Below are positions 1 to 7,436 of a stretch of DNA of 10,864 nt, in pieces; within the stretch, counting starts at the first letter, position 1, and each line of letters starts with the position of its first letter. Location: positions 21,144 to 32,007 of the forward strand of contig FR889460.1 of assembly GCA_000432895.1 (NCBI GenBank). The letters run 5' to 3'. A program made the translations under genes and the position numbers. The notes beneath the pieces were generated by a model. The model was not told where the DNA came from and searched no databases. It saw only the letters and a program-made list of their open reading frames with translations. The DNA is from Firmicutes bacterium CAG:449. GTDB taxonomy: Bacteria; Bacillota_I; Bacilli_A; RFN20; CAG-449.

Positions 1-1147
1 AAGTACAATAGAATTTAATTTTATTGGTGAAGATGCAAAAATGATTTTTTCTTATTTAAATGAAAAAAATTATTCAACAATTTATCTTCAACCAAATAGT
101 ATTATTATTGATCAAATTCAAAATGGAAAAATTAAAAATATTTTATCAATGAATTTTAAAAATCAATTTGATGTAAATGTTTTACATACTTTTAGAATTC
201 AATTCAATGATAGTTATGTAAGTTTATATTTAGATAATGTTGAATATTTCTATCATCAAAAATTACTTATTAATAAAGGAAAATTTGGTTTTATTAATAA
301 TAAATTAAATAATGCATATTTAGCTTATTCTAAACATTCAGAAGGAAGTAGTGATATTTCCGCTTTAAAATTAAATAATTTCTTTGTTAATAATACTGAT
401 GATGATTTAAAAACGAATATTTATATTGATAAAGATGGTGAGTATCTATTTTCATTAAAATATAATGTTAAAGAAAATAGTAAAGTTTATATTGATAATA
501 AACAAGTTAATTTAAAAGATAATATGTTTTTTATTAATTTAGAAAAAGGAATTCATTTAATTAAATTTGAAAATGTTTCTTTAAATGCATTAGTAAAAAA
601 ACAATATTTAGAGAATAAAGCTTGTGATTTATCTCACTATGAATTTATTAAAGAAGCTAAAAAATATGGTAGATATTTAACTTTAAATACTGGTTTATAT
701 TTTGAGAATGATCGTAATTGTTTATTAACCCCATTCAATAGTTTCAATTATTCATTATCTAGTGATTTAAAATTGGTTGGTAATCCTCAAGATGAAGATC
801 GTTTTATTGGTTTAGTTTTTAATGTAGAAAATTATGCAAAAGATAATCCTTTTGAAGGAGCGTATTCTTTACAAGGTTATATATTTGCTTTAAATAGTAA
901 ATATGTTTATATTATTGACGCTAATTTCTATTATTCAAAAGTACTTAAAAAATTTAAATTAAAAAAGATAGAAAACAATTTGAAAATTGAAAAAATTAAT
1001 CGCCAAATTAATTTCTATTTAAATAATGAACTTGTTTATTCAATTAACAAAAAAGATGAAAACTTAATAGGTAAGTGTGGTATTTATATGAATCACGCTT
1101 CAGGAATTTTCTCTAATATTAATTTAAAACAGATTGAAAGGAATTAA
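1..1147 (+). CDS. C-terminal part of a multidomain carbohydrate-active protein (5' end outside window)
   Basis: The reading frame is open from base 2, so the first ATG at 41 is internal and this is the last 381 codons of a longer gene. The visible part aligns by eye with the C-terminal half of the GH43 lipoprotein at 5010-7436. Its first codons match residue 365 onward there (both read IGE, then K-M-hydrophobic-F-S-Y, then a-E-N/K-N-Y-S). Three modules follow in the same order: a concanavalin/laminin-G-like sandwich (about residues 1-125 of the visible part), a shorter CBM6/35-like sandwich (about 130-215, with D-K-D-G-E-Y and G-I-H-L-I-K signatures), and a second sandwich (about 220-381). 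By that homology about 365 residues are missing upstream, probably a lipoprotein signal and a GH43 domain. No catalytic residue can be seen here. It ends TAA, 2 nt before the next gene, in the same operon. The paralogy is visible; the glycan-binding role and the missing GH43 domain are inferred. Confidence 0.85.
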   Translation, partial: STIEFNFIGEDAKMIFSYLNEKNYSTIYLQPNSIIIDQIQNGKIKNILSMNFKNQFDVNVLHTFRIQFNDSYVSLYLDNVEYFYHQKLLINKGKFGFINNKLNNAYLAYSKHSEGSSDISALKLNNFFVNNTDDDLKTNIYIDKDGEYLFSLKYNVKENSKVYIDNKQVNLKDNMFFINLEKGIHLIKFENVSLNALVKKQYLENKACDLSHYEFIKEAKKYGRYLTLNTGLYFENDRNCLLTPFNSFNYSLSSDLKLVGNPQDEDRFIGLVFNVENYAKDNPFEGAYSLQGYIFALNSKYVYIIDANFYYSKVLKKFKLKKIENNLKIEKINRQINFYLNNELVYSINKKDENLIGKCGIYMNHASGIFSNINLKQIERN

Positions 1148-1149
1148 TT

Positions 1150-2286
1150 ATGAAAAAATTACTTAAATTATTAGCTTTTAGTGGAACATTAATTACTTGT
1201 ATTGTTGGATGTGGAAATACTAATACTACTTCTAATTCTCCTTCAAATAATACTTCTTATGAAACTGAACAAGCAACATATACAAATCCAATCAATGTTA
1301 CTTATAGTAATGGTTCTCCTTATACAGGAGAAATTGCAGATCCTAGTGTAATACGTGGTGATGATGGATTTAACTATTTAGTTTGTACTAATGGAAAAAT
1401 GTTTAAAAGCGAAGATGGCTGTAATTGGGAGTTATTAACTGAAAAAGTCATTTCTTTACCATCTTGGGGAAAAGAAGTAAGTCCTAATAATTCTGATTAT
1501 GGCTTATGGGCTCCAGATATTACTAAAGTTGGTGATAAGTGGATTTATTATTATTCTTTAAGTGGATGGGGTTCACCACGTGGGGTAGGATGTGCAATTG
1601 CTGATAATATTGCAGGACCATATGAAGATTTAGGAAAAATTTGTTCTGGAGAAGAAATTGGTATTCAAAATTGTATTGACCCTCAAGTCTTTGTTGATGA
1701 TGATGGAAGTGTCTATATGGTAGCTGGGTCTTTCCAAGGATTATACATTTTCCAATTAGATGAAACAGGCACTAAATTATTAGGTGGAGCAGAAACTCAA
1801 AAAGAAGAAAAAGTCTTAATTGCTGGAAAAGTAGGTGGTTGGGATGGCGCTACTTATGAAGGAAGTTATATCATTAAAAAAGATGATTCTTATTATTATT
1901 TTGGAAGCGCTGGAACATGTTGTGCTGGTAAAGATTCAACATATCGTGTAGTTGTTGGTAAAGCTGATAATATTCTTGGCCCTTATAGAGGTAAAAATAA
2001 ATTACCTTTAACAATGTCAGGTAATAGTTCAACTTATGGAGAAATTGTTGTTAATTGCATTGGCTCAACTTTAGATGATGTAGCGGGTGTAGGACACAAT
2101 TCTATTTTAGTTGATGATTTAGGTAATTATTTTATTTATTATCATGGTTATTCTAGATTAGATAATTTTAGAACAAGACACTTATTTATGGATAAATTAC
2201 TTTTTGATGAACAAGGATATCCATATGTTGAAAATTATCGTCCTTCATTTGATGAAGAAAAAGAAGGACCTTCATTTATTATTTAA
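1150..2286 (+). CDS. Lipoprotein GH43 glycosidase, arabinan endo-1,5-alpha-L-arabinosidase-like
   Basis: Probably hydrolyses arabinan or arabino-oligosaccharides on the outer face of the membrane. Residues 1-21 form a lipoprotein signal (MKK, hydrophobic stretch, lipobox I-V-G-C21), followed by a Ser/Thr/Asn-rich linker to about residue 43. The rest is one five-bladed GH43 domain with the full catalytic set: base D64 (in A-D-P-S), pKa-modulating D177 (in I-D-P-Q-V-F) and acid E237 (in Y-E-G-S-Y). H316 in G-H-N-S is the likely metal-site histidine. The stretch around C257-C258 (C-C, then S-T-Y, then V-G-K, then G-P-Y) matches the signature of GH43 endo-arabinanases, which favours arabinan over xylan, but linkage specificity cannot be read from sequence. 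Length 378 aa is normal for a single-domain member. The start has AAAGGA at 1137-1142, 7 nt upstream. The next gene is a close paralogue lacking the signal. Confidence 0.9.
   Translation: MKKLLKLLAFSGTLITCIVGCGNTNTTSNSPSNNTSYETEQATYTNPINVTYSNGSPYTGEIADPSVIRGDDGFNYLVCTNGKMFKSEDGCNWELLTEKVISLPSWGKEVSPNNSDYGLWAPDITKVGDKWIYYYSLSGWGSPRGVGCAIADNIAGPYEDLGKICSGEEIGIQNCIDPQVFVDDDGSVYMVAGSFQGLYIFQLDETGTKLLGGAETQKEEKVLIAGKVGGWDGATYEGSYIIKKDDSYYYFGSAGTCCAGKDSTYRVVVGKADNILGPYRGKNKLPLTMSGNSSTYGEIVVNCIGSTLDDVAGVGHNSILVDDLGNYFIYYHGYSRLDNFRTRHLFMDKLLFDEQGYPYVENYRPSFDEEKEGPSFII
2172..2210 (+). repeat. 39-bp exact copy shared by the two tandem GH43 genes (copy 1)
   Basis: This stretch is identical, base for base, to 3206-3244 in the next gene and encodes the R-H-L-F-M-D-K-L-L-F-D segment near the C-terminus. 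A second exact match of 32 bp is 1549-1580 with 2592-2623. These mark the two genes as products of a tandem duplication, or as partners in gene conversion. Confidence 0.85.
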
Positions 2287-2294
2287 GGATATTT

Positions 2295-3338
2295 ATGGAA
2301 CATAAGGTTATTCAAAATATTTATTCAAATCCGGTTAATGTTACTTATCAAGATGGAACAGCTTATTTAGGACAAATTGCTGATCCTACTGTTATTAAAG
2401 GTGATGATGGATTCATTTATATTTTCTCAACTCATGGAAAGATGTTTAAAAGTGAAGATGGATGTAATTTTAAACTGGTCACAGAACGAATATTCCCTTT
2501 ACCTACTTGGGGAAAAGAAGTAGGAAAAAAGAATTCAGATTATGAATTATGGGCTCCAGATATTAAAAAAATTAATGATAAATGGGTTATGTATTATTCT
2601 TTAAGTGGATGGGGTTCACCACGCGGGATAGGGGTCGCTATCGCAGATAAGATAGATGGTCCTTATCAAGATTTAGGTAAATTATGTTCATGTGAAGAAA
2701 TTGGAGTTAATAATTGCATAGATCCTCAAGTTTTTATTGAAAATAACAAAATATATTTAGTAGTTGGCTCTTTTCAAGGAATATTTATTTTTCGTTTAGA
2801 TCAAACAGGAACTAAATTATTAAGTGAAAAAGAAAATCAAAATAAAATTTTAATTGCTGGTAGAGTTTCTTTTTGGGATGGAGCAACTTATGAAGGCAGT
2901 TATATCATAAAAAAAGATGGATATTATTACTATTTTGGAAGTGTAGGAACTTGCTTAGAAGGCAAAAATTCAACTTATCATGTAGTAGTTGGAAAATCAG
3001 ATAATTTATTTGGTCCATATGTTGGAAAAGATAATATACCTTTAACTGAATCAGGAAATGGTTTGACATATGGTGAAGTAGTTGTTAAAGTCCCTTTTGA
3101 AAAGAAAGATGAACTTGCTGGTGTTGGACATAATTCAATATTAATTGATGATGAAGACAATTATTTTATTTATTATCATGGTTTTTCAAAATTGGATAAT
3201 TTTAAAACAAGACACTTATTTATGGATAAATTACTTTTTGATGAGCAAGGCTATCCATATGTAAAAAATTTTTGTCCTTCCTTTGAAGAAAAAAATGAGG
3301 GACCAGTATTTAAAAGAAAGGAAGATAAATATGAATAA
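2295..3338 (+). CDS. Leaderless GH43 glycosidase, paralogue of the preceding arabinanase-like lipoprotein
   Basis: A 347-residue single-domain GH43 enzyme, roughly 70% identical by eye to the product of 1150-2286, with base D30, modulator D143, acid E200 and metal-site H279 all kept, so it should be active. The difference is the N-terminus: it begins M-E-H-K and enters the GH43 fold by residue 10, with no hydrophobic stretch. The start is sound: AAGGA lies at 2285-2289, 5 nt before the ATG, and the in-frame codons upstream contain no ATG before a TGA stop at 2253-2255, so no hidden signal peptide is possible. The protein is therefore expected in the cytosol, where it would act on imported oligosaccharides. 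The C-C pair of the paralogue is C-L here, so a small specificity change is possible. Its 3' end overlaps the next gene by 8 nt. Non-classical export cannot be excluded. Confidence 0.88.
   Translation: MEHKVIQNIYSNPVNVTYQDGTAYLGQIADPTVIKGDDGFIYIFSTHGKMFKSEDGCNFKLVTERIFPLPTWGKEVGKKNSDYELWAPDIKKINDKWVMYYSLSGWGSPRGIGVAIADKIDGPYQDLGKLCSCEEIGVNNCIDPQVFIENNKIYLVVGSFQGIFIFRLDQTGTKLLSEKENQNKILIAGRVSFWDGATYEGSYIIKKDGYYYYFGSVGTCLEGKNSTYHVVVGKSDNLFGPYVGKDNIPLTESGNGLTYGEVVVKVPFEKKDELAGVGHNSILIDDEDNYFIYYHGFSKLDNFKTRHLFMDKLLFDEQGYPYVKNFCPSFEEKNEGPVFKRKEDKYE
3206..3244 (+). repeat. 39-bp exact copy shared by the two tandem GH43 genes (copy 2)
   Basis: Identical to 2172-2210. The distance between copies is 1034 bp, close to the length of one gene unit, as expected for a head-to-tail gene duplication. 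Confidence 0.85.
3317..3324 (+). promoter_or_regulatory. Ribosome binding site that fixes the start at 3331
   Basis: AAAGGAAG lies 6 nt before the ATG at 3331. A longer in-frame reading from the ATG at 3283 would add 16 charged residues in front of the lipoprotein signal and has no comparable site. The ATG at 3331 is therefore taken as the start. Confidence 0.8.
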
Positions 3339-5013
3339 AAAATTAATACTTTTCCAATTAATCTTAGTTTCTTCTCTTGTTTCATGTGGAACAGTTGTTA
3401 GTTCAAGTGGTCCACTTCAACAAGGTGGAATTACCGATCAAGAAAAAAATCCAACAAATAATGGTGAACTTGAATGGACAGATATGGCTAATGGAGACTT
3501 TAATGAAGATAGATATTATCGTAACGATTTGAAAAAACTCCCTTTACCTGATCCATATGTTTTGACTGTTGAAGAAAATGGGGAAGAAGTTTACTATATT
3601 TATGGAACTACCGATCGTACTGGATCAAAAACATTAGATTGCTATAGAACTACAAATTTTAATAGTTTTGATTTATATATGAACATTGATAAGCAAAATG
3701 AAAATTCTTGGAGTAAATGTGCCGCGCGTTCAAGATTTGCTCCAGAAGTCTATAAATTTGATGATACTTATTATTTATATTATTCAGATGTTCATAAAAA
3801 TAATGCGAGAAGATATATTTCAGTTATGACAAGTTCTTCACCTACTGGACCATTTGTTGAATATAATAATGGGCAAGATGCAGTCTTTAAATTTAATGAC
3901 GATTTAGGCTTAGATGTTCTTGATCAACACGTTTTTAAAGATGATGATGGTCAATTATATATGTATTATTCAGTATATGATACTGAAGTTATGCAATATA
4001 TATGTGGTGTTAAATTAAAAAATCCTTTTGAAACAGAAGGTGAACACAAAGTTTTAATTCGCCCAGGTCAACTTAAACCAACTGATTCTATTGGACTTGA
4101 AGTTAATAAAGTTTTATCTTGGGAATGTTATACTTCTTTTGAAGTTGCTGAAGGACCATTTATGATTAAATCACCAGAAAATGGTTTATATTATTTAACA
4201 TATTCAGTTAACCATTATCCAAATAAGTATTATTCAGTTTGTTATGCTTATTCTTCTTCACCTCTTGGTGATTACACTAAACCTTATGAAAAAAATCAAG
4301 TATGGACAAATTTATTATTTGGCTTTGCTGGTCCAGGACAAGGAACTGTCTATGACCAATGGGATGGATTTATGTCTGGAACTGCTCACCATTGTTTCTT
4401 TAAAATAGGAAACCAATATATGATTGGTTATCATGCACATGGTAATAGAAAAGGTGGACAAGGTGCATCAAGATTCTTTGGTATGGATTATCTTTTCTTT
4501 GATAATGATGGAGTACCATTTACAAAAGGCCCATCATATTCAATTCAACCATTACCTGAAAAAATAAGCGGATATCGTAATCTTGTTGAAGATAGTACAA
4601 TTTACTATGAAAATATAAAAAACCCAGATTATTTATTTGATAATTTTGTAGTTGAACATTATAACCTTGCTCAAGAAAATGATCGTGAAGCTACTTTATT
4701 AACAGGTAAATCTTATCTTAAATTTAAATTTGATAAAAAATACACAATCAGTGGAATCTTTATTTATAATAGTGCTTTCTATGATAAAACTTTAACAAGT
4801 GATATTCCATTTATTAGTTTACAAAATGGTTATACAATGGAAAATTGCTCACTTAATTATAATTATATTAATGATAATACAGAATTTGTTTTTCCTGCTT
4901 CTGGATATCATTTTGATATTAATGATGAACAAACAGATTGTATTGTAATTGGTTTTGATTGTGATAAAGAATATAACTTAAATGAAATAGTCATTTTAGG
5001 GTGTGAAGCATGA
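3331..5013 (+). CDS. Lipoprotein GH43-family glycosidase with C-terminal discoidin-like region
   Basis: A 560-residue surface lipoprotein: signal 1-18 with lipobox L-V-S-C19, then a polar linker to about residue 50. A divergent GH43 domain spans about 65-420: base D74 (in L-P-D-P-Y), F-A-P-E-V at 136-140, modulator D198 and acid E274 (in A-E-G-P-F). A likely metal-site histidine lies in the later A-H-H motif. The modulator motif reads D-Q-H-V-F where most relatives have D-P-H-V-F. Family members include beta-xylosidases and alpha-L-arabinofuranosidases, and I cannot choose between them. Residues about 425-560 look like a beta-sandwich of the F5/8 (discoidin) kind, ending in L-N-E-I-V-I-L-G; this is a pattern-level guess, and the role would be glycan binding. 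The start overlaps the preceding stop by 8 nt and the stop (TGA) overlaps the next ATG by 4 nt, so translation is probably coupled. Confidence 0.85.
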   Translation: MNKKLILFQLILVSSLVSCGTVVSSSGPLQQGGITDQEKNPTNNGELEWTDMANGDFNEDRYYRNDLKKLPLPDPYVLTVEENGEEVYYIYGTTDRTGSKTLDCYRTTNFNSFDLYMNIDKQNENSWSKCAARSRFAPEVYKFDDTYYLYYSDVHKNNARRYISVMTSSSPTGPFVEYNNGQDAVFKFNDDLGLDVLDQHVFKDDDGQLYMYYSVYDTEVMQYICGVKLKNPFETEGEHKVLIRPGQLKPTDSIGLEVNKVLSWECYTSFEVAEGPFMIKSPENGLYYLTYSVNHYPNKYYSVCYAYSSSPLGDYTKPYEKNQVWTNLLFGFAGPGQGTVYDQWDGFMSGTAHHCFFKIGNQYMIGYHAHGNRKGGQGASRFFGMDYLFFDNDGVPFTKGPSYSIQPLPEKISGYRNLVEDSTIYYENIKNPDYLFDNFVVEHYNLAQENDREATLLTGKSYLKFKFDKKYTISGIFIYNSAFYDKTLTSDIPFISLQNGYTMENCSLNYNYINDNTEFVFPASGYHFDINDEQTDCIVIGFDCDKEYNLNEIVILGCEA

Positions 5014-7436
5014 GAAAAAAGAGTTTATTATTATTTACTTCAATTTTATTATTAGTCTCATGTTCAGGTGGAAATACTTCACATAATACAACACCTATTG
5101 ATGATTCAAAATTAACTGATTTTTCAGATTATGATGATTTAGAAACTTATGAAAATAAACTAAAAATGAAAGAATCTGTTAATGGTTCAACTGAATCTCC
5201 AGATCCATTTATTTATCGCTTTAATGGTATGTATTATTTATATGCGACAACAAATGGTGGCTATGTTAAAGCATATAAATCTAGTAATTTAATTGAATGG
5301 GAACCAGTTGATAATGGAGTGTTAAATCGAGGAATTTGTTATGATTATTCTAAAGATGAAAATGCTCCACAAGAAAAAACACCTTATGCTCCAGAAGTAA
5401 TTTATTATAATGGTAAATTTTATATGACTGCTTCTCCTTTAGGAAAAGGTCATTATATTTTTGAAAGTGATTCTCCAGAAGGACCATTTAAAACAATTAC
5501 TGGTAATGTTGGAAGAAGTATTGATGGAAGTTTCTTTATTGATAAAAATGAAAATGTTTATTTTTATGGCGCAAATGGAGGAGGAATTGTTGTCTATGAA
5601 TTAGATAATGATTTCAAAACTTTTAAAGATTCTAAAGGAGATTTAACATCTTGTCGAGTTGGTAATTGGAATGAAGGACCATATTTATTAAATAGAAATG
5701 GTGATTATTATTTAACTTATTGTGGCACTCATTATTTATCAACAAATTATCGTGTTGACTATGCTTTTGCAAGTGGAGAAGATTCTTTAATGCGTGATAG
5801 TAGTTATACTCGTGAGGATACTGTTCTTTTATCTACGAAAGAAAATTTTAATGGACTTGGACATTCTTGTACAGTCTTAGGCCCTGATATGGATAGTTAT
5901 TATATTGTCTATCATAATTTAGAAGGAATTAGAAATCTTAATTTATCAAGATTGTCTTTTAATGGTTCAACTATGGTTGCAAACCAAGTAAGAGAAGGAG
6001 AAATTACAGGAATTTATGCAAGTAATTATTCTTCTAATGGTTTAGATAATTTTGAGGAAGTTGGTGAGTTCTATTTATCTGGTGATGAAACTAGTGAAAC
6101 CTTTACTTGTGAATTTAATACAATTGGTGAAGGTAAGATGGTTTTCTCTTATGTTGATGAAAATAATTACTCTTATATTGATTTTATAAATAACACTATT
6201 GATATAGTTAGTTTAAATAATGGTAAAAAGAATTTTATTAATTCTATTGAATTAGTTAAAGAATATGATACTAGTGTTTATCATTCATTTAGATTGCAAT
6301 ATAATGATGGACTTATGAATTTCTATTTTGATAATATAGAAAAATTGGCCTTAGAAAGTGCTTCATTCCCTAAAGGTAAAATTGGTTATATGAAAAATTC
6401 AACATTTTCTGAATATGGCTATACTGCTTTTAGTAATGTTGCTTTAGGAACGAGTGATAAAAAGGCTTATGATGAAAATATTTCTTTAGCTAATGGATAT
6501 GTTGATGAATTGTCTATTTTAAATAATGGAAGTGAACTTCAATATATTGATTCAAGTAATGATTTTACTAGAAATGGTTCAAATAATTTAGTTTTAAAAA
6601 ATAAAAATGATCGTGCTACTTATCGTTTCCAAGTAACAGAAGATAATAATTACGCGATTAATTTAAGGGTTAATAGTGCTTCAATTAATAAAAAAATTGG
6701 AGTGAGAATTGATGATGGAGAAATTAACGAAGTTATTCTTCCAAGTCAAAAAGGACAAATTGCTAAAGGTGATTTGTTAGTTAATGTTTTAAATTGCTCA
6801 TTAACTCAAGGACCGCATCATGTTTCTATTTATAATTTAGATGATGAAATTGCTTTTAGTGAAATTAGATATGAAATGGTCGATGAAGGAAAAACCAATG
6901 AACATTCATTAACAAAAAATAATTTTGAAGATGATGCTTTTTATATTAGAAATGAAATGAATCTTGATCAAAATGGAGTTAATTCTAATAATCAAGAAAC
7001 ATGTGGTATTATTACTAAAGATAATTATTTCAATGCTGAATTAAGTGTTGATATGAATATTCAAAGTATCGAAAGTGGTGGATATGTTTCTTTATTAATG
7101 AATATTAGTGATTATTCGGTTAATTATTATGGTGATGCTGATGGATTAAGCAGCCTTAATACTTATCGTGGATATCGTTTTGAAATTGATAAAACAAGAT
7201 TAAAAGTTCAATATGTTGATTATAATTTTACTAAATTATTACGTGTTGAAAAAATTAATTATAATTTTGGTGAAGATATAAATGTTACTTTGAAACAAGA
7301 GAATAATACGATTACTTGTTATTTAGATGATAATCAAGTATTATCATTTGTGTGTAATGTTGGAAATATGTCAGGTGGAGTCGGTTTTATGGCTTCTAAT
7401 GCAAAGGCGACATTTTATCAAATGAGGATTTCATAA
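5010..7436 (+). CDS. Multidomain GH43 lipoprotein with two lectin-like sandwiches and a CBM6/35-like module
   Basis: An 808-residue surface glycosidase. Residues 1-18 are a lipoprotein signal (lipobox L-V-S-C18). The GH43 domain covers about 60-340: base D65 (in S-P-D-P-F), Y-A-P-E-V at 126-130, modulator D172 (in S-I-D-G-S) and acid E222 (in N-E-G-P-Y), followed by G-L-G-H-S. Three accessory modules follow: a concanavalin/laminin-G-like sandwich (about 345-485), a CBM6/35-like sandwich (about 490-625, with T-Y-R-F-Q-V and G-P-H-H-V-S-I) and a second concanavalin-like sandwich (about 632-808). Related GH43 enzymes with a C-terminal sandwich include beta-xylosidases and arabinofuranosidases; the exact substrate is not readable. 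The modules after residue 365 are shared with the truncated gene at the window start. The ATGA overlap with the previous gene and the weak AGGG site (4998-5001) suggest coupled translation. The family is clear and module types are tentative. Confidence 0.88.
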   Translation: MRKKSLLLFTSILLLVSCSGGNTSHNTTPIDDSKLTDFSDYDDLETYENKLKMKESVNGSTESPDPFIYRFNGMYYLYATTNGGYVKAYKSSNLIEWEPVDNGVLNRGICYDYSKDENAPQEKTPYAPEVIYYNGKFYMTASPLGKGHYIFESDSPEGPFKTITGNVGRSIDGSFFIDKNENVYFYGANGGGIVVYELDNDFKTFKDSKGDLTSCRVGNWNEGPYLLNRNGDYYLTYCGTHYLSTNYRVDYAFASGEDSLMRDSSYTREDTVLLSTKENFNGLGHSCTVLGPDMDSYYIVYHNLEGIRNLNLSRLSFNGSTMVANQVREGEITGIYASNYSSNGLDNFEEVGEFYLSGDETSETFTCEFNTIGEGKMVFSYVDENNYSYIDFINNTIDIVSLNNGKKNFINSIELVKEYDTSVYHSFRLQYNDGLMNFYFDNIEKLALESASFPKGKIGYMKNSTFSEYGYTAFSNVALGTSDKKAYDENISLANGYVDELSILNNGSELQYIDSSNDFTRNGSNNLVLKNKNDRATYRFQVTEDNNYAINLRVNSASINKKIGVRIDDGEINEVILPSQKGQIAKGDLLVNVLNCSLTQGPHHVSIYNLDDEIAFSEIRYEMVDEGKTNEHSLTKNNFEDDAFYIRNEMNLDQNGVNSNNQETCGIITKDNYFNAELSVDMNIQSIESGGYVSLLMNISDYSVNYYGDADGLSSLNTYRGYRFEIDKTRLKVQYVDYNFTKLLRVEKINYNFGEDINVTLKQENNTITCYLDDNQVLSFVCNVGNMSGGVGFMASNAKATFYQMRIS

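Noticed and set aside
2978..3160. 60-codon open frame on the minus strand inside the leaderless GH43 gene
   Set aside because: It lies wholly inside a well-supported gene in antisense, has a low-complexity Ser/Pro/Thr-rich product and shows no domain or ribosome binding site.
3283..3330. Earlier ATG at 3283 as the start of the third GH43 gene
   Set aside because: It would put 16 charged residues before a perfect lipoprotein signal and overlap the previous gene by 56 nt. AAAGGAAG before 3331 supports the later start.
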